A stretch of DNA of 64,000 bases. Origin: Paracoccaceae bacterium. GTDB lineage: Bacteria > Pseudomonadota > Alphaproteobacteria > Rhodobacterales > Rhodobacteraceae. How positions within the stretch are numbered: the first letter of the stretch is position 1; every line of letters starts with the position of its first letter. The notes below the pieces were generated by a model. It saw only the letters and a program-made list of their open reading frames with translations, searched no databases and was not told where the DNA came from. The stretch is from positions 18,632-82,631 of the forward strand of contig CACPBQ010000005.1 in NCBI GenBank assembly GCA_902632125.1, in the 5' to 3' direction. Of this stretch, positions 45,748-56,159 are shown in pieces. The translations under genes were made by a program, and so were the position numbers.

Positions 45748-47415
45748 TTAATTAGAAATTTGCGTATTCACCCTAGCCAATAAAAAAACAGCAAAAAGAC
45801 CTATTAAAACAATTAAAATTGCACCAGGCGCAGCATTTGGCAAGTCTTCTAAACTCGCCTGAACATGGACTCTTGTGGCAAGAGTTTCAAAATTAAATGG
45901 TCTCAAAAGCATTGTCGCAGGCAATTCTTTCACGCAATCCACAAATACCAATAAAAGCGCAGTGGCTATTGAAGTGCTCATTATTGGTCGATAAATTTCC
46001 CATAAAACTTGAAGTTTATTGCGACCAAGCGATCTAGCTGCATTTGGCAAACTAGGCGAAACTCTGCCAAATGCTCCATCTACGGTTTGCTGAGCAATAG
46101 AAAAAAAACGAACACAATAAGCTAAAATGATTGCAAAGGCTGTTCCGGTAAAAACCAACCCAGGATCATATCCAGTAAAGTCAAAGATTTGATCTGCTAT
46201 CCAATTATCCATGAATGCAAGAGGAACTAAAATACCAATTCCAAGTACTGCTCCAGGCGCTGCATATCCTATGGTCGTTATAGGTAAAATTAACTGCGGT
46301 AATTTTTTACCAGACAATCGGATACCATAAACCATCAATAATGCTAGCGTGGCAGTTATAAATGCAGCTAATCCAGACACTGTAAGAGTATTTTTTATAG
46401 CAGAAAACAAACTAGAATTGAGCCAAATTTCTAAATTTCCGTAACCTAAATTTAGCAGAACCAAGAAAGGTAATATAAAACCAAAAAAAATTGGACAAAA
46501 ACAAATAATGAACGCGATTATACTAGAAACGCGGTTTAAAGTTATCTTTTCTATTTTTTTGTGACGAAAGGACAAATTGTAAAATCGTAATTTTCGTTGA
46601 TTAAATTTTTCTAATGAAACCAATATAAAAATCAAAATTAAAACAGTTGAAGCAATCTGAGCGGCTCCGCCTGCATTGTTACTTTCCAACCAAACACTGA
46701 ATATTCCAGTCGTTAAAGTTTGTACGGCAAAAAAATCGACTGCGCCAAAATCACTTGCTGTCTCCATCATTACTAGAGCAATACCAGCAAAAACTGCCGG
46801 ACGCGCTAACGGCAAACCCAAATTAAAAAAAAGACCTTGTACTGAACTACCTAATGACTTTGCCACCTCCTCAGCAGAAGCCGACTGTTCTAAAAAAGCT
46901 GAGCGCGCCATCAGATAGACGTAGGGATATAGAGCAAGCGATAAAACAAATATTGCAGAGCCCAAACTACGAATTTCAGGAAACCAGTAGTCCTGGGATG
47001 TTTGCCAATTAAAAACACTTCTTAACAAAGTTTGAACAGGGCCAGCATATTCCAATAGATCTACTAAAGCATAAGACGCAACATAAGCAGGTAGAGCTAA
47101 TGGAAGAAATAAAGCCCATTGCAACCAAGTAGATCCAAAAAAGCGGTAACGTGCAATTAACCACGCAGTGGATGTCCCCACTATCCCAGAAAACAATCCA
47201 ACGCAGAACATTAGTAAAAGAGTATTAGAAGCATATCTGGGCAAAGTTGTTGATAGCAAATGCGGCCAAATATTTTCTGTAGGAGTAAGTGCGATTACAA
47301 AAACCGACAGTATAGGAGCGATCACCAATACCGCAATGAAAACAGAATTGATGGACCAAACATCAAAATCTCGCAAAATTGAAATCTTATTTTCTTGTAT
47401 ATTTTCTTCTATCAA
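45748..47415 (-). CDS. Iron(III) ABC transporter permease, fused two-domain (FbpB type)
   Basis: The 555-residue protein has about twelve helices in two similar halves, each with an ABC permease EAA loop (AEEVAKSLGSSVQGLFFNLGLPLARPAVFAG and NAARSLGRNKLQVLWEIYRPIMSTS). That layout matches FbpB/FutB permeases for ferric iron. No binding protein or ATPase gene is next to it, so it is either an orphan or served by genes elsewhere. The start is ATG with a moderately spaced AAGG site. Confidence 0.9.
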   Translation of the reverse strand: MIEENIQENKISILRDFDVWSINSVFIAVLVIAPILSVFVIALTPTENIWPHLLSTTLPRYASNTLLLMFCVGLFSGIVGTSTAWLIARYRFFGSTWLQWALFLPLALPAYVASYALVDLLEYAGPVQTLLRSVFNWQTSQDYWFPEIRSLGSAIFVLSLALYPYVYLMARSAFLEQSASAEEVAKSLGSSVQGLFFNLGLPLARPAVFAGIALVMMETASDFGAVDFFAVQTLTTGIFSVWLESNNAGGAAQIASTVLILIFILVSLEKFNQRKLRFYNLSFRHKKIEKITLNRVSSIIAFIICFCPIFFGFILPFLVLLNLGYGNLEIWLNSSLFSAIKNTLTVSGLAAFITATLALLMVYGIRLSGKKLPQLILPITTIGYAAPGAVLGIGILVPLAFMDNWIADQIFDFTGYDPGLVFTGTAFAIILAYCVRFFSIAQQTVDGAFGRVSPSLPNAARSLGRNKLQVLWEIYRPIMSTSIATALLLVFVDCVKELPATMLLRPFNFETLATRVHVQASLEDLPNAAPGAILIVLIGLFAVFLLARVNTQISN

Positions 47416-47481
47416 GACGTACCTTATTGAAACAAATTTACATCAAAGCAACATAGCAGATGATCAAATAATAACCATAAC

Positions 47482-47739
47482 CTAATTCATACCAAGCGCC
47501 GTCTTATACATAGTTAAGATAGCCTCTTCTTCGGCGACATCCTCCAAATCCCTTTTTCTTAACGATACGATCTTTCGCATAATTCTAGTATCATATCCGC
47601 GTGACTTTGCCTCAGCCATAACTTCTTTTTGTTGGTCAGCAATATCTTTTTTTTCAATTTCCAAACGCTCGAATCTTTCTACAAACTGTCTCAATTCGTC
47701 AGCGGTCACTTTATAAACGCTTGATACTGTATCCACCAT
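47482..47739 (-). CDS. gapR: GapR/DUF2312 nucleoid-associated protein
   Basis: The 85-residue protein starts with ADELRQFVERFERLEIEKKDIADQQKEVMAEAKSRGYDTRIMRKIVSLRK, the coiled-coil core of DUF2312 (UPF0335), and ends EEEAILTMYKTALGM. In Caulobacter this protein, GapR, binds overtwisted AT-rich DNA and supports replication and gyrase activity. Length and sequence fit well. It is upstream of the iron permease on the same strand. Confidence 0.93.
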   Translation of the reverse strand: MVDTVSSVYKVTADELRQFVERFERLEIEKKDIADQQKEVMAEAKSRGYDTRIMRKIVSLRKRDLEDVAEEEAILTMYKTALGMN

Positions 47740-47853
47740 TTTTCATCTCCTAGCAAAAACCTGTAACTTTATCCTAAACAATTTTTTAAATTTTTGGAGA
47801 GCCTTGCGATATTAAATAAACTAGCTTAACTCCGAAGCTGAATGAGGTTAGAA

Positions 47854-48066
47854 ATGGAATTGTTTATTTGGATTGGCTCGATTTTATCTATTCTAGGCCT
47901 TGTTGGCCTATTTTGGTGTATTAAAACCGTTTTGAAAGCCAAAAAACTTGCAACTTCAGATGAACAATTACGTGGTAGCTTACAAAAGATTGTTCCTTTA
48001 AATATGGCTTCACTTTTTTTATCTGCGATCGGCCTTATGCTGGTTATTCTTGGAATAATGCTATAG
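47854..48066 (+). CDS. Small membrane protein of unknown function
   Basis: From the ATG at 47854 (GAGG upstream) the 70-residue protein has two helices (about 2-24 and 47-68) separated by a basic loop (KAKKLATSDEQLRGSLQK). An in-frame ATG at 47842 would add four residues. In Rhodobacterales such proteins occur near gapR; function unknown. Confidence 0.6.
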   Translation: MELFIWIGSILSILGLVGLFWCIKTVLKAKKLATSDEQLRGSLQKIVPLNMASLFLSAIGLMLVILGIML

Positions 48067-48137
48067 AATGCTCAAGAAGGTTGCACTTGATTTACAACCC
48101 GCTTTTCATATAATTTTTTTCAATAGCGGAGGTATAT

Positions 48138-49001
48138 ATGGAACCTGAAGTTGCATCATTTTTTGACACGGCGACAAACACGATATCATATGTTGTTTCA
48201 GACCCTAACGGGAACTCGTGTGCTGTGATTGATAGCGTTTTAGATTTTGATTTTTCATCGGGCAGAACAAATACAGCATTTGCTGACGAAATTGTATCTT
48301 TTATAAATGAAAAAGGTTTATCAGTGGAATGGTTGTTAGAGTCTCATGTCCATGCTGACCATTTATCTGCGGCTCCTTATCTTCAAGAAAAAATAGGGGG
48401 TAAAATTGCAATTGGGGAAAATATTAAATTAGTCCAAGATACTTTCGGGAAAATATTCAATGAAGGGACTGAATTTCAAAGAGATGGTTCACAATTTGAT
48501 CGCCTTTTTAAAGATGGTGACAGTTTTCACATAGGGCAAATGAGAGGCGATGTAATTCATACACCGGGACACACTCCAGCATGCCTCACTTATGTAATTG
48601 GTGATGCAGCTTTTGTTGGAGACACATTGTTTATGCCTGATTTTGGGACTGCACGTTGTGATTTTCCTGGAGGGTCATCCACGACTATGTTTCATTCTAT
48701 TCAAAAGATATTAAGTCTTCCTGACGAAACGCGCATATTTGTAGGGCATGACTACAAGTCACCAGAAAGAGATGAGTTTGCCTGGGAAACAACCGTGCGC
48801 GAGCAAAAAGAAAAAAATATCCACATTAAAACGGGAAAATCTAAAGAAGATTTTGTAAAAATGCGGGACGAACGCGACAAAAAATTGAATATGCCTAAGT
48901 TAATCATTCCATCTCTTCAGGTGAATATGAGGGCTGGTAATATGCCAGAACCAGATGAACAGGGAAATACTTATATAAAAGTACCCGTTAACAAATTATG
49001 A
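48138..49001 (+). CDS. Persulfide dioxygenase-like MBL-fold protein (Blh/ETHE1 type)
   Basis: The 287-residue protein has the metal motif ESHVHADHLSA (H70, H72, D74, H75), HTPGHTPACL, GDTLFMPDFGTARCDFPGG and VGHDY, which place it in the ETHE1/Blh group. Such non-heme iron enzymes oxidise glutathione persulfide to sulfite in sulfide detoxification. GGAGG precedes the ATG. The DUF442 gene follows after 22 bp, so the pair probably forms an operon like the fused Blh protein of plant-associated bacteria. Confidence 0.9.
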   Translation: MEPEVASFFDTATNTISYVVSDPNGNSCAVIDSVLDFDFSSGRTNTAFADEIVSFINEKGLSVEWLLESHVHADHLSAAPYLQEKIGGKIAIGENIKLVQDTFGKIFNEGTEFQRDGSQFDRLFKDGDSFHIGQMRGDVIHTPGHTPACLTYVIGDAAFVGDTLFMPDFGTARCDFPGGSSTTMFHSIQKILSLPDETRIFVGHDYKSPERDEFAWETTVREQKEKNIHIKTGKSKEDFVKMRDERDKKLNMPKLIIPSLQVNMRAGNMPEPDEQGNTYIKVPVNKL

Positions 49002-49023
49002 ATAAGCTAGATATCAAGAAAAA

Positions 49024-49422
49024 ATGCAAATCATAAATATATCTGGGTTTTACAATGTTGCGCCACAAATACTTTTGACAGATTTAGAATTTCTTTCAGA
49101 GAAAGGCTTTGGGACGATTATTTGCAATCGGCCAGATTTTGAAGTTCCGCAAAATATGCAGTCAAATGTAATAAAAAAAGTTGCAATGGAGATTGGCCTT
49201 TCCTTTAAATATCACCCCCTTACCTTCGAAAACATGAATAAGGAAACTATAGAAAAACAAATGGCCTTCGTGACAGCAAGTGAAAGTCCTGTATTAGCCT
49301 ACTGCACCAGTGGAACCAGATCTGTTGCTATATGGGCATTGGGCCAACTTGGGAAGATGTCTAAAGACGACATTCTAAAAACAACAAGGGAAAGCGGTTA
49401 TAATCTCGAGGGTTTGTTCTAA
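49024..49422 (+). CDS. DUF442 / TIGR01244 sulfur-transferase-like protein
   Basis: The 132-residue protein has IICNRPDFEVP and the phosphatase-like loop AYCTSGTRSV with C94 and R99, typical of the DUF442 domain that is fused to the MBL domain in Blh proteins. The Cys probably carries a persulfide, acting as a rhodanese-like partner of the dioxygenase immediately upstream. A TauE-type exporter and a BigR regulator, common neighbours, are not in the window. Confidence 0.9.
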   Translation: MQIINISGFYNVAPQILLTDLEFLSEKGFGTIICNRPDFEVPQNMQSNVIKKVAMEIGLSFKYHPLTFENMNKETIEKQMAFVTASESPVLAYCTSGTRSVAIWALGQLGKMSKDDILKTTRESGYNLEGLF

Positions 49423-49574
49423 TCGGTAGCTAGCCGGAAACATTTGATAAAACATCTTAAAGAAGTTTTACATATTAAGAGTTGCTAGCCTGCAATTTAG
49501 CTTTATAAATTTGATCGTGCTACAAACTAGTTAAATAATGCCAAATAAAGATCTTATTATCGATGGGAGACCAC

Positions 49575-51518
49575 ATGTCTAATAATATTTTTCCTCCAAG
49601 CGACAAATTTAAAGCAAACGCTATTATTGACAAACAAAGTTATGAAAAAATGTACTCGGAATCGATAAATGATCCAGACGCATTCTGGTCAAAGCACGGT
49701 TTGCGAATAGACTGGATAAAACCGTTCACTAAAATCAAAAACGTATCATATGATCACCCAAATGTTTCAATAAAGTGGTTTGAAGATGGTGAGCTAAATG
49801 TTTCAGCTAATTGTATTGATCGACATCTTGACAGTCGTGGTGGGCAAACAGCGATCATATGGGAAGGCGATAATCCTTCAGAGAGTAAGCATGTAACTTA
49901 CAGAGAGCTGTATCAACAAGTCAGCAAGCTTGCAAATGTTTACAAAAATTTGGGTTTATCCAAGGGTGACCGCGTTGTACTTTATATGCCTATGATACCA
50001 GAAGCAGCATATGCAATGCTCGCTTGTGCAAGAATTGGAGCAATCCATTCCATCGTTTTCGCGGGTTTTTCACCCGAAGCTTTAGCCGCTCGAGTTGAAG
50101 GGTGTAAAGCCTCACTAATAGTGACAGCCGATGAGGCGCCTAGGGGTGGCAAAAATACGCCATTGAAAGCAAATGTAGATAAAGCATTAGAGATATGCGG
50201 TGATGTGCAAACTCTTGTAGTTGAAAGAACCGGAGGTAACGTTCCGATGATGGAAGGTCGCGACATATCATACAATTCTTCTATGAAGGATGCATCTGAC
50301 AAATGTGAACCCACTGTAATGAATGCCGAAGACCCATTGTTTATCCTTTATACGTCAGGCTCAACTGGCGCACCTAAAGGTGTTCAACACTGTTCAGGCG
50401 GCTATTTGGTTTGGGCTTCAATGACCCATGAATACGTCTTTGATTACCATCAAGATGATATTTACTGGTGTACTGCGGACGTGGGATGGGTAACTGGCCA
50501 TAGCTACATTGTTTATGGTCCCCTCGCAAATGGAGCCACGACCTTAATGTTTGAGGGTATTCCAACCTACCCTGACGCATCACGGTTTTGGCAAGTTTGT
50601 GAGAAACACCAAGTAAATCAATTTTATACAGCACCAACAGCCATTCGTGCGCTGATGGGACAGGGTAACGAATATGTCAAAAAATGTAATTTATCATCGC
50701 TTAAAGTTCTTGGAACAGTTGGCGAACCGATAAATCCAGAGGCATGGAATTGGTATAATGAGATTGTAGGAAAAGGAAATTGCCCAATTGTTGATACATG
50801 GTGGCAGACTGAAACTGGTGGACACCTATTAACACCAATTCCTGGTGCGACAGATACGAAACCTGGATCAGCAACAAATCCGTTTTTTGGAATTGAACCG
50901 GCTATTTTAGACCCACAGACAGGCAAAGAAATTAAAGATACAGAAGCGGAGGGTGTTTTATGTATTAAAGATAGTTGGCCAGGGCAAATGCGTACTGTTT
51001 ATGGCGATCACGATCGCTTTGTTAAAACCTACTTCAGTGATTACAAAGGCTATTACTTTACTGGAGATGGCTGCCGCCGTGATAGCGACGGATATTACTG
51101 GATTACGGGTCGAGTAGATGATGTTATTAATGTATCGGGCCATAGAATGGGAACTGCAGAGGTTGAAAGTGCACTTGTTGCTCACCCTAAAGTTTCTGAA
51201 GCCGCGGTAGTTGGTTTTCCACATGATATCAAGGGACAAGGTATTTACTGCTACGTGACATTGATGTCTGGAGAGACCCCTACCGAAGAACTTCGGTTGG
51301 AACTAAGGAATTGGGTTCGTACCGAAATTGGACCGATTGCTTCTCCGGATCTAATTCAGTGGGCACCAGGTTTACCAAAAACTCGATCTGGAAAAATCAT
51401 GCGGCGCATACTAAGAAAAATCGCTGAAAATGACTATGGCTCACTAGGAGATACATCTACCTTGGCCGAGCCTGCTGTAGTAGACGACCTCATTATAAAT
51501 AGAATGAATGATGCTTAG
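49575..51518 (+). CDS. acsA: Acetyl-CoA synthetase
   Basis: The 647-residue protein is a full-length AMP-forming acetyl-CoA synthetase: [36 protein letters not shown] (the P-loop), [26 protein letters not shown] and the C-terminal [17 protein letters not shown] with the acetylatable Lys. The ATG at 49575 is preferred because GGGAG at 49565-49569 lies inside the longer frame. It activates acetate in the cytoplasm. Monocistronic by layout. Confidence 0.96.
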   Translation: MSNNIFPPSDKFKANAIIDKQSYEKMYSESINDPDAFWSKHGLRIDWIKPFTKIKNVSYDHPNVSIKWFEDGELNVSANCIDRHLDSRGGQTAIIWEGDNPSESKHVTYRELYQQVSKLANVYKNLGLSKGDRVVLYMPMIPEAAYAMLACARIGAIHSIVFAGFSPEALAARVEGCKASLIVTADEAPRGGKNTPLKANVDKALEICGDVQTLVVERTGGNVPMMEGRDISYNSSMKDASDKCEPTVMNAEDPLFILYTSGSTGAPKGVQHCSGGYLVWASMTHEYVFDYHQDDIYWCTADVGWVTGHSYIVYGPLANGATTLMFEGIPTYPDASRFWQVCEKHQVNQFYTAPTAIRALMGQGNEYVKKCNLSSLKVLGTVGEPINPEAWNWYNEIVGKGNCPIVDTWWQTETGGHLLTPIPGATDTKPGSATNPFFGIEPAILDPQTGKEIKDTEAEGVLCIKDSWPGQMRTVYGDHDRFVKTYFSDYKGYYFTGDGCRRDSDGYYWITGRVDDVINVSGHRMGTAEVESALVAHPKVSEAAVVGFPHDIKGQGIYCYVTLMSGETPTEELRLELRNWVRTEIGPIASPDLIQWAPGLPKTRSGKIMRRILRKIAENDYGSLGDTSTLAEPAVVDDLIINRMNDA

Positions 51519-51543
51519 CTGATCCAATAAAACCACCAAGTTC

Positions 51544-51563
51544 AAGGCTATTAGATTAGCCTT
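51544..51563. terminator. Hairpin between convergent acetyl-CoA synthetase and acyl-CoA ligase genes
   Basis: AAGGCTA and TAGCCTT form a 7-bp stem around a 6-nt loop, overlapping the acyl-CoA ligase stop codon. It may end transcripts from both sides; no strong T run. Confidence 0.45.
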
Positions 51564-53064
51564 AAATGTTTTGCTTTAATTTTTCTCGTAATGTGGTTTT
51601 AAGGATCTTTCCATAATTATTTTTAGGCAATTCAGCAATACTTATATAGTGTTTGGGCCTCTTAAAACGGGCTATGTGTTCAATGCAATGTTGATCAAGG
51701 GTTTCTGGTAAAAATTCATGTCCTTTTTCCATGACAATAAATGCAACGACTTCTTCACCCCACTCTTCATTTTCTCTGCCAACTACTGAAACTTCGCTTA
51801 CAGATTTATGCAAAAGTAAAATTTCTTCGACTTCTCTCGGATATATATTTGATCCGCCAGAAATAATCATATCCTTTGAGCGATCATGCATAGTTACATA
51901 ACCATGCTCGTCCATCGTCCCTATATCCCCAGTCATTAACCAACCGTCTATGATTGTTTTTGAAGTAGCGTCTATATTACCCCAATAACCTGGCATAACG
52001 ATATCACCTCGCACCATGATTTCGCCCGTTTCTCCAGGTTTGTTTGTAGCACCATTCTTATTTCCTATTTTGACTTCAACCGCAGATTGAGCATAACCAA
52101 CGGACTGCAACCGCTCTTTCCATTTTTTTGATTTTCGATCTGCAACCTCATATCTTGGAAGAACCGTTATACCCATTGGACATTCACCTTGCCCGTAGAC
52201 TTGCACAAATATTGGACCAAAGTGCTCCACAGCTTCAATTATATCCGATAGATACATTGGACCCCCAGCGTAAACTACTGTCCGAAACCCATTACCCCGC
52301 TTATTACTTTTTTTGGCAAAATTCGTTAGTCGCTTCACCATCGTTGGAGCCGCAAACATATGTATATTTTGCAATTTTTCAGCTAAATCAAAGATTTCAT
52401 CTTCATCAAAACCACCACTCACAGGTATCGCGTGCCGAGCACCTGCTTGTACATGCATAATACTATATAAACCTGCTCCATGAGACATAGGAGCAGCATA
52501 TAAGGTTGTATCAGAAGGATGAACCTGGTCAACGTCAGCAAAATATGATAATGACATGTTTTTGATCATGCCATGTGTGATCATAACACCCTTTGGTTTT
52601 CCTGTTGTACCCGAAGTATAGAAAAGCCAGGCTAAGTCATCGGATGAACACAAAACGGGCGAGACCGAAGAATTTGCAGTCAAATGATCCCATTTTGGAC
52701 TGAATACTGTAATATCGGGTTGATTTAATTCAGAAGCAAGCACGGCATCGCCTAGTAGATAGGTACACTCGGCGTTCCCTAGGATCCATTTGACCTCTCG
52801 CGTATGAAGCTTTGAATTAATGGGTAAAATAACTGCACCCAGTGACCAAACTGAATAGAACGCTACAAGAAATTCAGGACAGTTGGGCATATAAACTGCT
52901 ACTCTATCGCCGCGTTTAATACCCTCTTTTTCTAAATGAACTCTTAACGCACAAACAGCTAGCCAGAAGTCTTTGTATGTTCCAATACATTCGTGACCCA
53001 AAAATAGTGCTTCGCGATTAGGATGTTTCAAAGCCGTTCTTTCTAACCAAATCGCTAAATTCAT
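51562..53064 (-). CDS. AMP-forming acyl-CoA synthetase (fatty-acid or aryl-CoA ligase)
   Basis: The 500-residue protein has the adenylate-forming motifs FYTSGTTGKPKGVMITH, YGQGECPMG, GWLMTGDIGTMDEHGYV, DRSKDMIISGGSNIYPREVEE and the C-terminal PKNNYGKILKTTLRE with its catalytic Lys. It is shorter than acetyl-CoA synthetase and belongs to the general long-chain or aromatic acyl-CoA ligase group. It is convergent with acsA and stands alone; the acid is not deducible. Confidence 0.92.
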   Translation of the reverse strand: MNLAIWLERTALKHPNREALFLGHECIGTYKDFWLAVCALRVHLEKEGIKRGDRVAVYMPNCPEFLVAFYSVWSLGAVILPINSKLHTREVKWILGNAECTYLLGDAVLASELNQPDITVFSPKWDHLTANSSVSPVLCSSDDLAWLFYTSGTTGKPKGVMITHGMIKNMSLSYFADVDQVHPSDTTLYAAPMSHGAGLYSIMHVQAGARHAIPVSGGFDEDEIFDLAEKLQNIHMFAAPTMVKRLTNFAKKSNKRGNGFRTVVYAGGPMYLSDIIEAVEHFGPIFVQVYGQGECPMGITVLPRYEVADRKSKKWKERLQSVGYAQSAVEVKIGNKNGATNKPGETGEIMVRGDIVMPGYWGNIDATSKTIIDGWLMTGDIGTMDEHGYVTMHDRSKDMIISGGSNIYPREVEEILLLHKSVSEVSVVGRENEEWGEEVVAFIVMEKGHEFLPETLDQHCIEHIARFKRPKHYISIAELPKNNYGKILKTTLREKLKQNI

Positions 53065-53279
53065 AGAGACTACCCCGAATATTCAAAATGTAATTACCAA
53101 TAATTGATTTATATAATGATTAGTATCAAGCTAGCTCTTCAAATTAATGAAATTCTCAAAATTGGTTAAAATATCGATAATTATTGTTAAGTTTTAACTC
53201 AAGTTCTTTTCACAGCTGCAACCTTGCTTTATACACAAGTTTAGTGCTGCAATATTCATAAATCGCATATGAGGACAAG

Positions 53280-53777
53280 ATGACAAAAAATAATAGAGAC
53301 AAAGACGTCCAATTTATTGAGGCATTAGCAGTTCTACTTAGAGAACATGACCTAAACGAGGTGGAAGTTAATCGTGAATTTGGTCAGGATGATAGCTTAA
53401 CGGTTAGAGTGGCCAGGGGCAGTCAAGTAGTATCTGGAACACCTAGTAGCAATTCAACTTTAGCAGCCCCTATACAAGAAATTAAACCTGCTTCCGACCC
53501 AAATCAGACTTCCAGATCTACTATTGATGACCCTGCTAATCACCCAGGTGCTGTTACTTCGCCGATGGTAGGAACAGTATATATGCAACCAGAACCCGGC
53601 GCTGCAGCATTTATTTCAGTCGGAGCGAGTATTTCAGAAGGAGATACTTTACTAATCATTGAAGCTATGAAAACGATGAACCAAATTCCCGCCCCAAAAT
53701 CTGGAGTCGTAAAACGCATTCTAGTTGAGGATGGAGCGGCCGTTGAGTTCGGTGCACCACTTGCAATCATTGAATAG
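53280..53777 (+). CDS. accB: Biotin carboxyl carrier protein of acetyl-CoA carboxylase
   Basis: The 165-residue protein has a leader and Ser/Pro-rich linker, then the biotinyl domain with [17 protein letters not shown] and the biotin site EAMKTMNQI. It carries CO2 to acetyl-CoA for fatty-acid synthesis. It ends where accC begins, with a gap of 8 bp to the preferred accC start. Confidence 0.95.
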   Translation: MTKNNRDKDVQFIEALAVLLREHDLNEVEVNREFGQDDSLTVRVARGSQVVSGTPSSNSTLAAPIQEIKPASDPNQTSRSTIDDPANHPGAVTSPMVGTVYMQPEPGAAAFISVGASISEGDTLLIIEAMKTMNQIPAPKSGVVKRILVEDGAAVEFGAPLAIIE

Positions 53778-53785
53778 TGAAGACA

Positions 53786-55141
53786 ATGTTCAATAAAATC
53801 CTTGTCGCAAACCGTGGAGAAATTGCCCTTCGAGTAATTCGTGCATGCCGAGAAATGGGTATAAAATCTGTTGCGGTTCACTCAACAGCAGATAGTGACG
53901 CCATGCATGTGCGTATGGCAGATGAGAGTGTCTGCATTGGCCCAGCGGCAGGGACTGCAAGTTATTTATCAATGCCAGCAATTATTGCTGCATGCGAAAT
54001 CACCGGGGCAGAGGCAATTCACCCTGGGTATGGTTTTTTGTCTGAAAACGCAAAATTTGTTCAAATAGTCGAGGATCACGGAATAACTTTTATCGGTCCT
54101 ACAGCAGAACATATTCGGATAATGGGTGATAAAATTACAGCAAAAGAAACAATGAAAAAACTTGGTGTACCGTGTGTCCCAGGATCAGATGGAGGTATCC
54201 CAGATATAAATACGGCCAAGAGAATTGGAACCGATATTGGCTATCCTGTAATTATTAAAGCTACGGCAGGAGGTGGCGGTCGAGGAATGAAGGTGGCAAA
54301 CACCGAGGCAGATATCGAGCAAGCTTTCTTAACTGCGAGAGCGGAAAGTAAAGCCGCATTTGGTAACGATGAAGTTTACATCGAAAAATATCTTACAACC
54401 CCCAGACACATCGAAATACAAGTTTTTGGAGATGGCAAAGGCAAAGCTGTTCATTTGGGCGAAAGAGATTGTTCGCTTCAACGGCGGCACCAGAAAGTTT
54501 TTGAAGAGGCTCCAGGCCCTTGTATTTCTGAGCAAGAACGCCAAAGAATTGGTGCGATATGTGCAGAAGCAGTCTCAAAGATAAATTATATTGGCGCTGG
54601 CACAATTGAATTTTTATATGAGAATGGTGAATTTTATTTTATTGAAATGAACACAAGACTACAGGTCGAACATCCAATTACTGAAAGTATTTTTGGTGTT
54701 GACATTGTGCGTGAACAAATCCGAGTGGCAGCAGGGTTAAAGATGAACTTCAGGCAGGAAGACTTGTCTATAAAAGGCCACTCTATAGAAGTTCGCATAA
54801 ATGCAGAAAAAATTCCAAGCTTTGCCCCGTGCCCGGGGAAAATAACGGCTTACCATGCGCCTGGTGGCTTAGGCGTTAGAACAGATAGCGCAATTTATGT
54901 GGGGTACACAATTCCTCCATATTACGATAGTTTAATCGGAAAACTTATTGTGCGCGGTAGAGATAGATCAGAAGCATTAGCTAGATTAAGTGGAGCTTTA
55001 TCTGAAATAATTATTGACGGGATAGACACTACAATACCACTTTTTCGATCTCTTTTAGAAGAAGAGGACATCCAAAGTGGTGATTATAATATTCACTGGT
55101 TAGAAAAATGGCTAGATAAAAATTTCGCAAAAAACCGATAA
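53786..55141 (+). CDS. accC: Biotin carboxylase subunit of acetyl-CoA carboxylase
   Basis: The 451-residue protein starts [25 protein letters not shown] and has the ATP-grasp Gly-rich loop [30 protein letters not shown] segment and [14 protein letters not shown]. The ATG at 53786 gives the conserved start; a GTG at 53777 overlaps the accB stop. It makes carboxybiotin for fatty-acid synthesis. Operon with accB and probably aat. Confidence 0.96.
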   Translation: MFNKILVANRGEIALRVIRACREMGIKSVAVHSTADSDAMHVRMADESVCIGPAAGTASYLSMPAIIAACEITGAEAIHPGYGFLSENAKFVQIVEDHGITFIGPTAEHIRIMGDKITAKETMKKLGVPCVPGSDGGIPDINTAKRIGTDIGYPVIIKATAGGGGRGMKVANTEADIEQAFLTARAESKAAFGNDEVYIEKYLTTPRHIEIQVFGDGKGKAVHLGERDCSLQRRHQKVFEEAPGPCISEQERQRIGAICAEAVSKINYIGAGTIEFLYENGEFYFIEMNTRLQVEHPITESIFGVDIVREQIRVAAGLKMNFRQEDLSIKGHSIEVRINAEKIPSFAPCPGKITAYHAPGGLGVRTDSAIYVGYTIPPYYDSLIGKLIVRGRDRSEALARLSGALSEIIIDGIDTTIPLFRSLLEEEDIQSGDYNIHWLEKWLDKNFAKNR

Positions 55142-55188
55142 AATCAAGCTCAAATATAGATTCTATCATTTGTTAATTGAGGCTTAAG

Positions 55189-55830
55189 GTGATCAAATAC
55201 CTTTCTCCAGAAGTTCTTTTATTTGCCTATCAACAAGGCCTTTTCCCAATGGCTGAAAGTCGAAATGCAAAACAAGTTCAATGGATCCAGCCGAAAAAAC
55301 GTGGGATATTTAAGTTAGGAGACTTTCATATCTCTAAATCGTTAAAGCGCGTTATACTTAAAAAAGATTATTCCATTACAGTAAATTCGTGTTTTCCTAC
55401 AGTAGTAGAAAAATGTGCAGACAGAAACGAAACGTGGATAAATGACGATATATATAAATGCTATTGTAAATTGCACGAGGACGGATTTGCTCACTCGGTC
55501 GAAGTTTGGAGAAACTATAAACTAGTTGGAGGCGTTTATGGCGTAGCCATTGGCGCTGCTTTTTTTGGTGAAAGTATGTTTTCTGAAGTTTCCAATGGGT
55601 CAAAAATTGCTTTGACCTTTTTACACGATAGGCTTCTAAACGCCGGATTTGTATTATTTGATACCCAATTTTTGACCGAGCATTTAGCCAGCCTTGGCGC
55701 TATTGAAATTACACAAGCTGAGTATTTGATCAAACTGGAAAAAGCATTAAACAAAAATGCTTTATTTTTGGACAAAAATTATTCAGCTGATGTTGACACC
55801 ATAGCACAACGAAGTACCCAAACGTCATAG
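55189..55830 (+). CDS. aat: Leucyl/phenylalanyl-tRNA--protein transferase
   Basis: The 213-residue protein starts with GTG after a GAGG site (the frame is open from a TTG at 55177). It has the family segments YQQGLFPMAESR, WIQPKKRGIF, SVEVW, GGVYGVAIGAAFFGESMF and LFDTQFLTEHLASLGA. It adds Leu or Phe to N-terminal Arg/Lys proteins for N-end-rule degradation. It follows accC by 47 bp, as in other Rhodobacterales, and its end overlaps the convergent DUF2155 gene by 52 bp. Confidence 0.94.
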   Translation: MIKYLSPEVLLFAYQQGLFPMAESRNAKQVQWIQPKKRGIFKLGDFHISKSLKRVILKKDYSITVNSCFPTVVEKCADRNETWINDDIYKCYCKLHEDGFAHSVEVWRNYKLVGGVYGVAIGAAFFGESMFSEVSNGSKIALTFLHDRLLNAGFVLFDTQFLTEHLASLGAIEITQAEYLIKLEKALNKNALFLDKNYSADVDTIAQRSTQTS

Positions 55831-56159
55831 CGTGAGTGTTCTAATGGGTTAAGCGCAGGCGACGACGCTATCATCCATCCACGAAACAAATCACTTTCAG
55901 AGCTATCTTGCGAAATCGTTAGATGTGCAAAAGCATCACCTACAGGATTACTGACAGGATAACGGCATTCAGAAAGCTTTATTTCAAGTTTCCAAAGTAT
56001 ATATGTGTCGCCTGATTTGAGCCCAAAATCAATAACTTCACCACTTACTTTATCTAGCCCCCTTAGCAAAGCGCCATCTGCAATGTTAGTTTGTTCCTGC
56101 GCATTAATACTGGTAAAGAAAGAAATAAAAAAAAATAAAAAGAATATCAGGTTCTTCAA
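55779..56159 (-). CDS. DUF2155 periplasmic protein
   Basis: The 126-residue precursor has a signal peptide (KNLIFFLFFFISFFTSINA) and the DUF2155 core: GLDKVSGEVIDFGLKSGDTY, LSECRYPVSNPVGDAFAHL, FRGWMIASSPALNPLEHSRYDVWVLRC. Two Cys could form a disulfide. It overlaps the aat end by 52 bp and the mlaD start region by 4 bp. The function is unknown; the neighbours suggest an envelope role. Confidence 0.9.
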   Translation of the reverse strand: MKNLIFFLFFFISFFTSINAQEQTNIADGALLRGLDKVSGEVIDFGLKSGDTYILWKLEIKLSECRYPVSNPVGDAFAHLTISQDSSESDLFRGWMIASSPALNPLEHSRYDVWVLRCAMVSTSAE

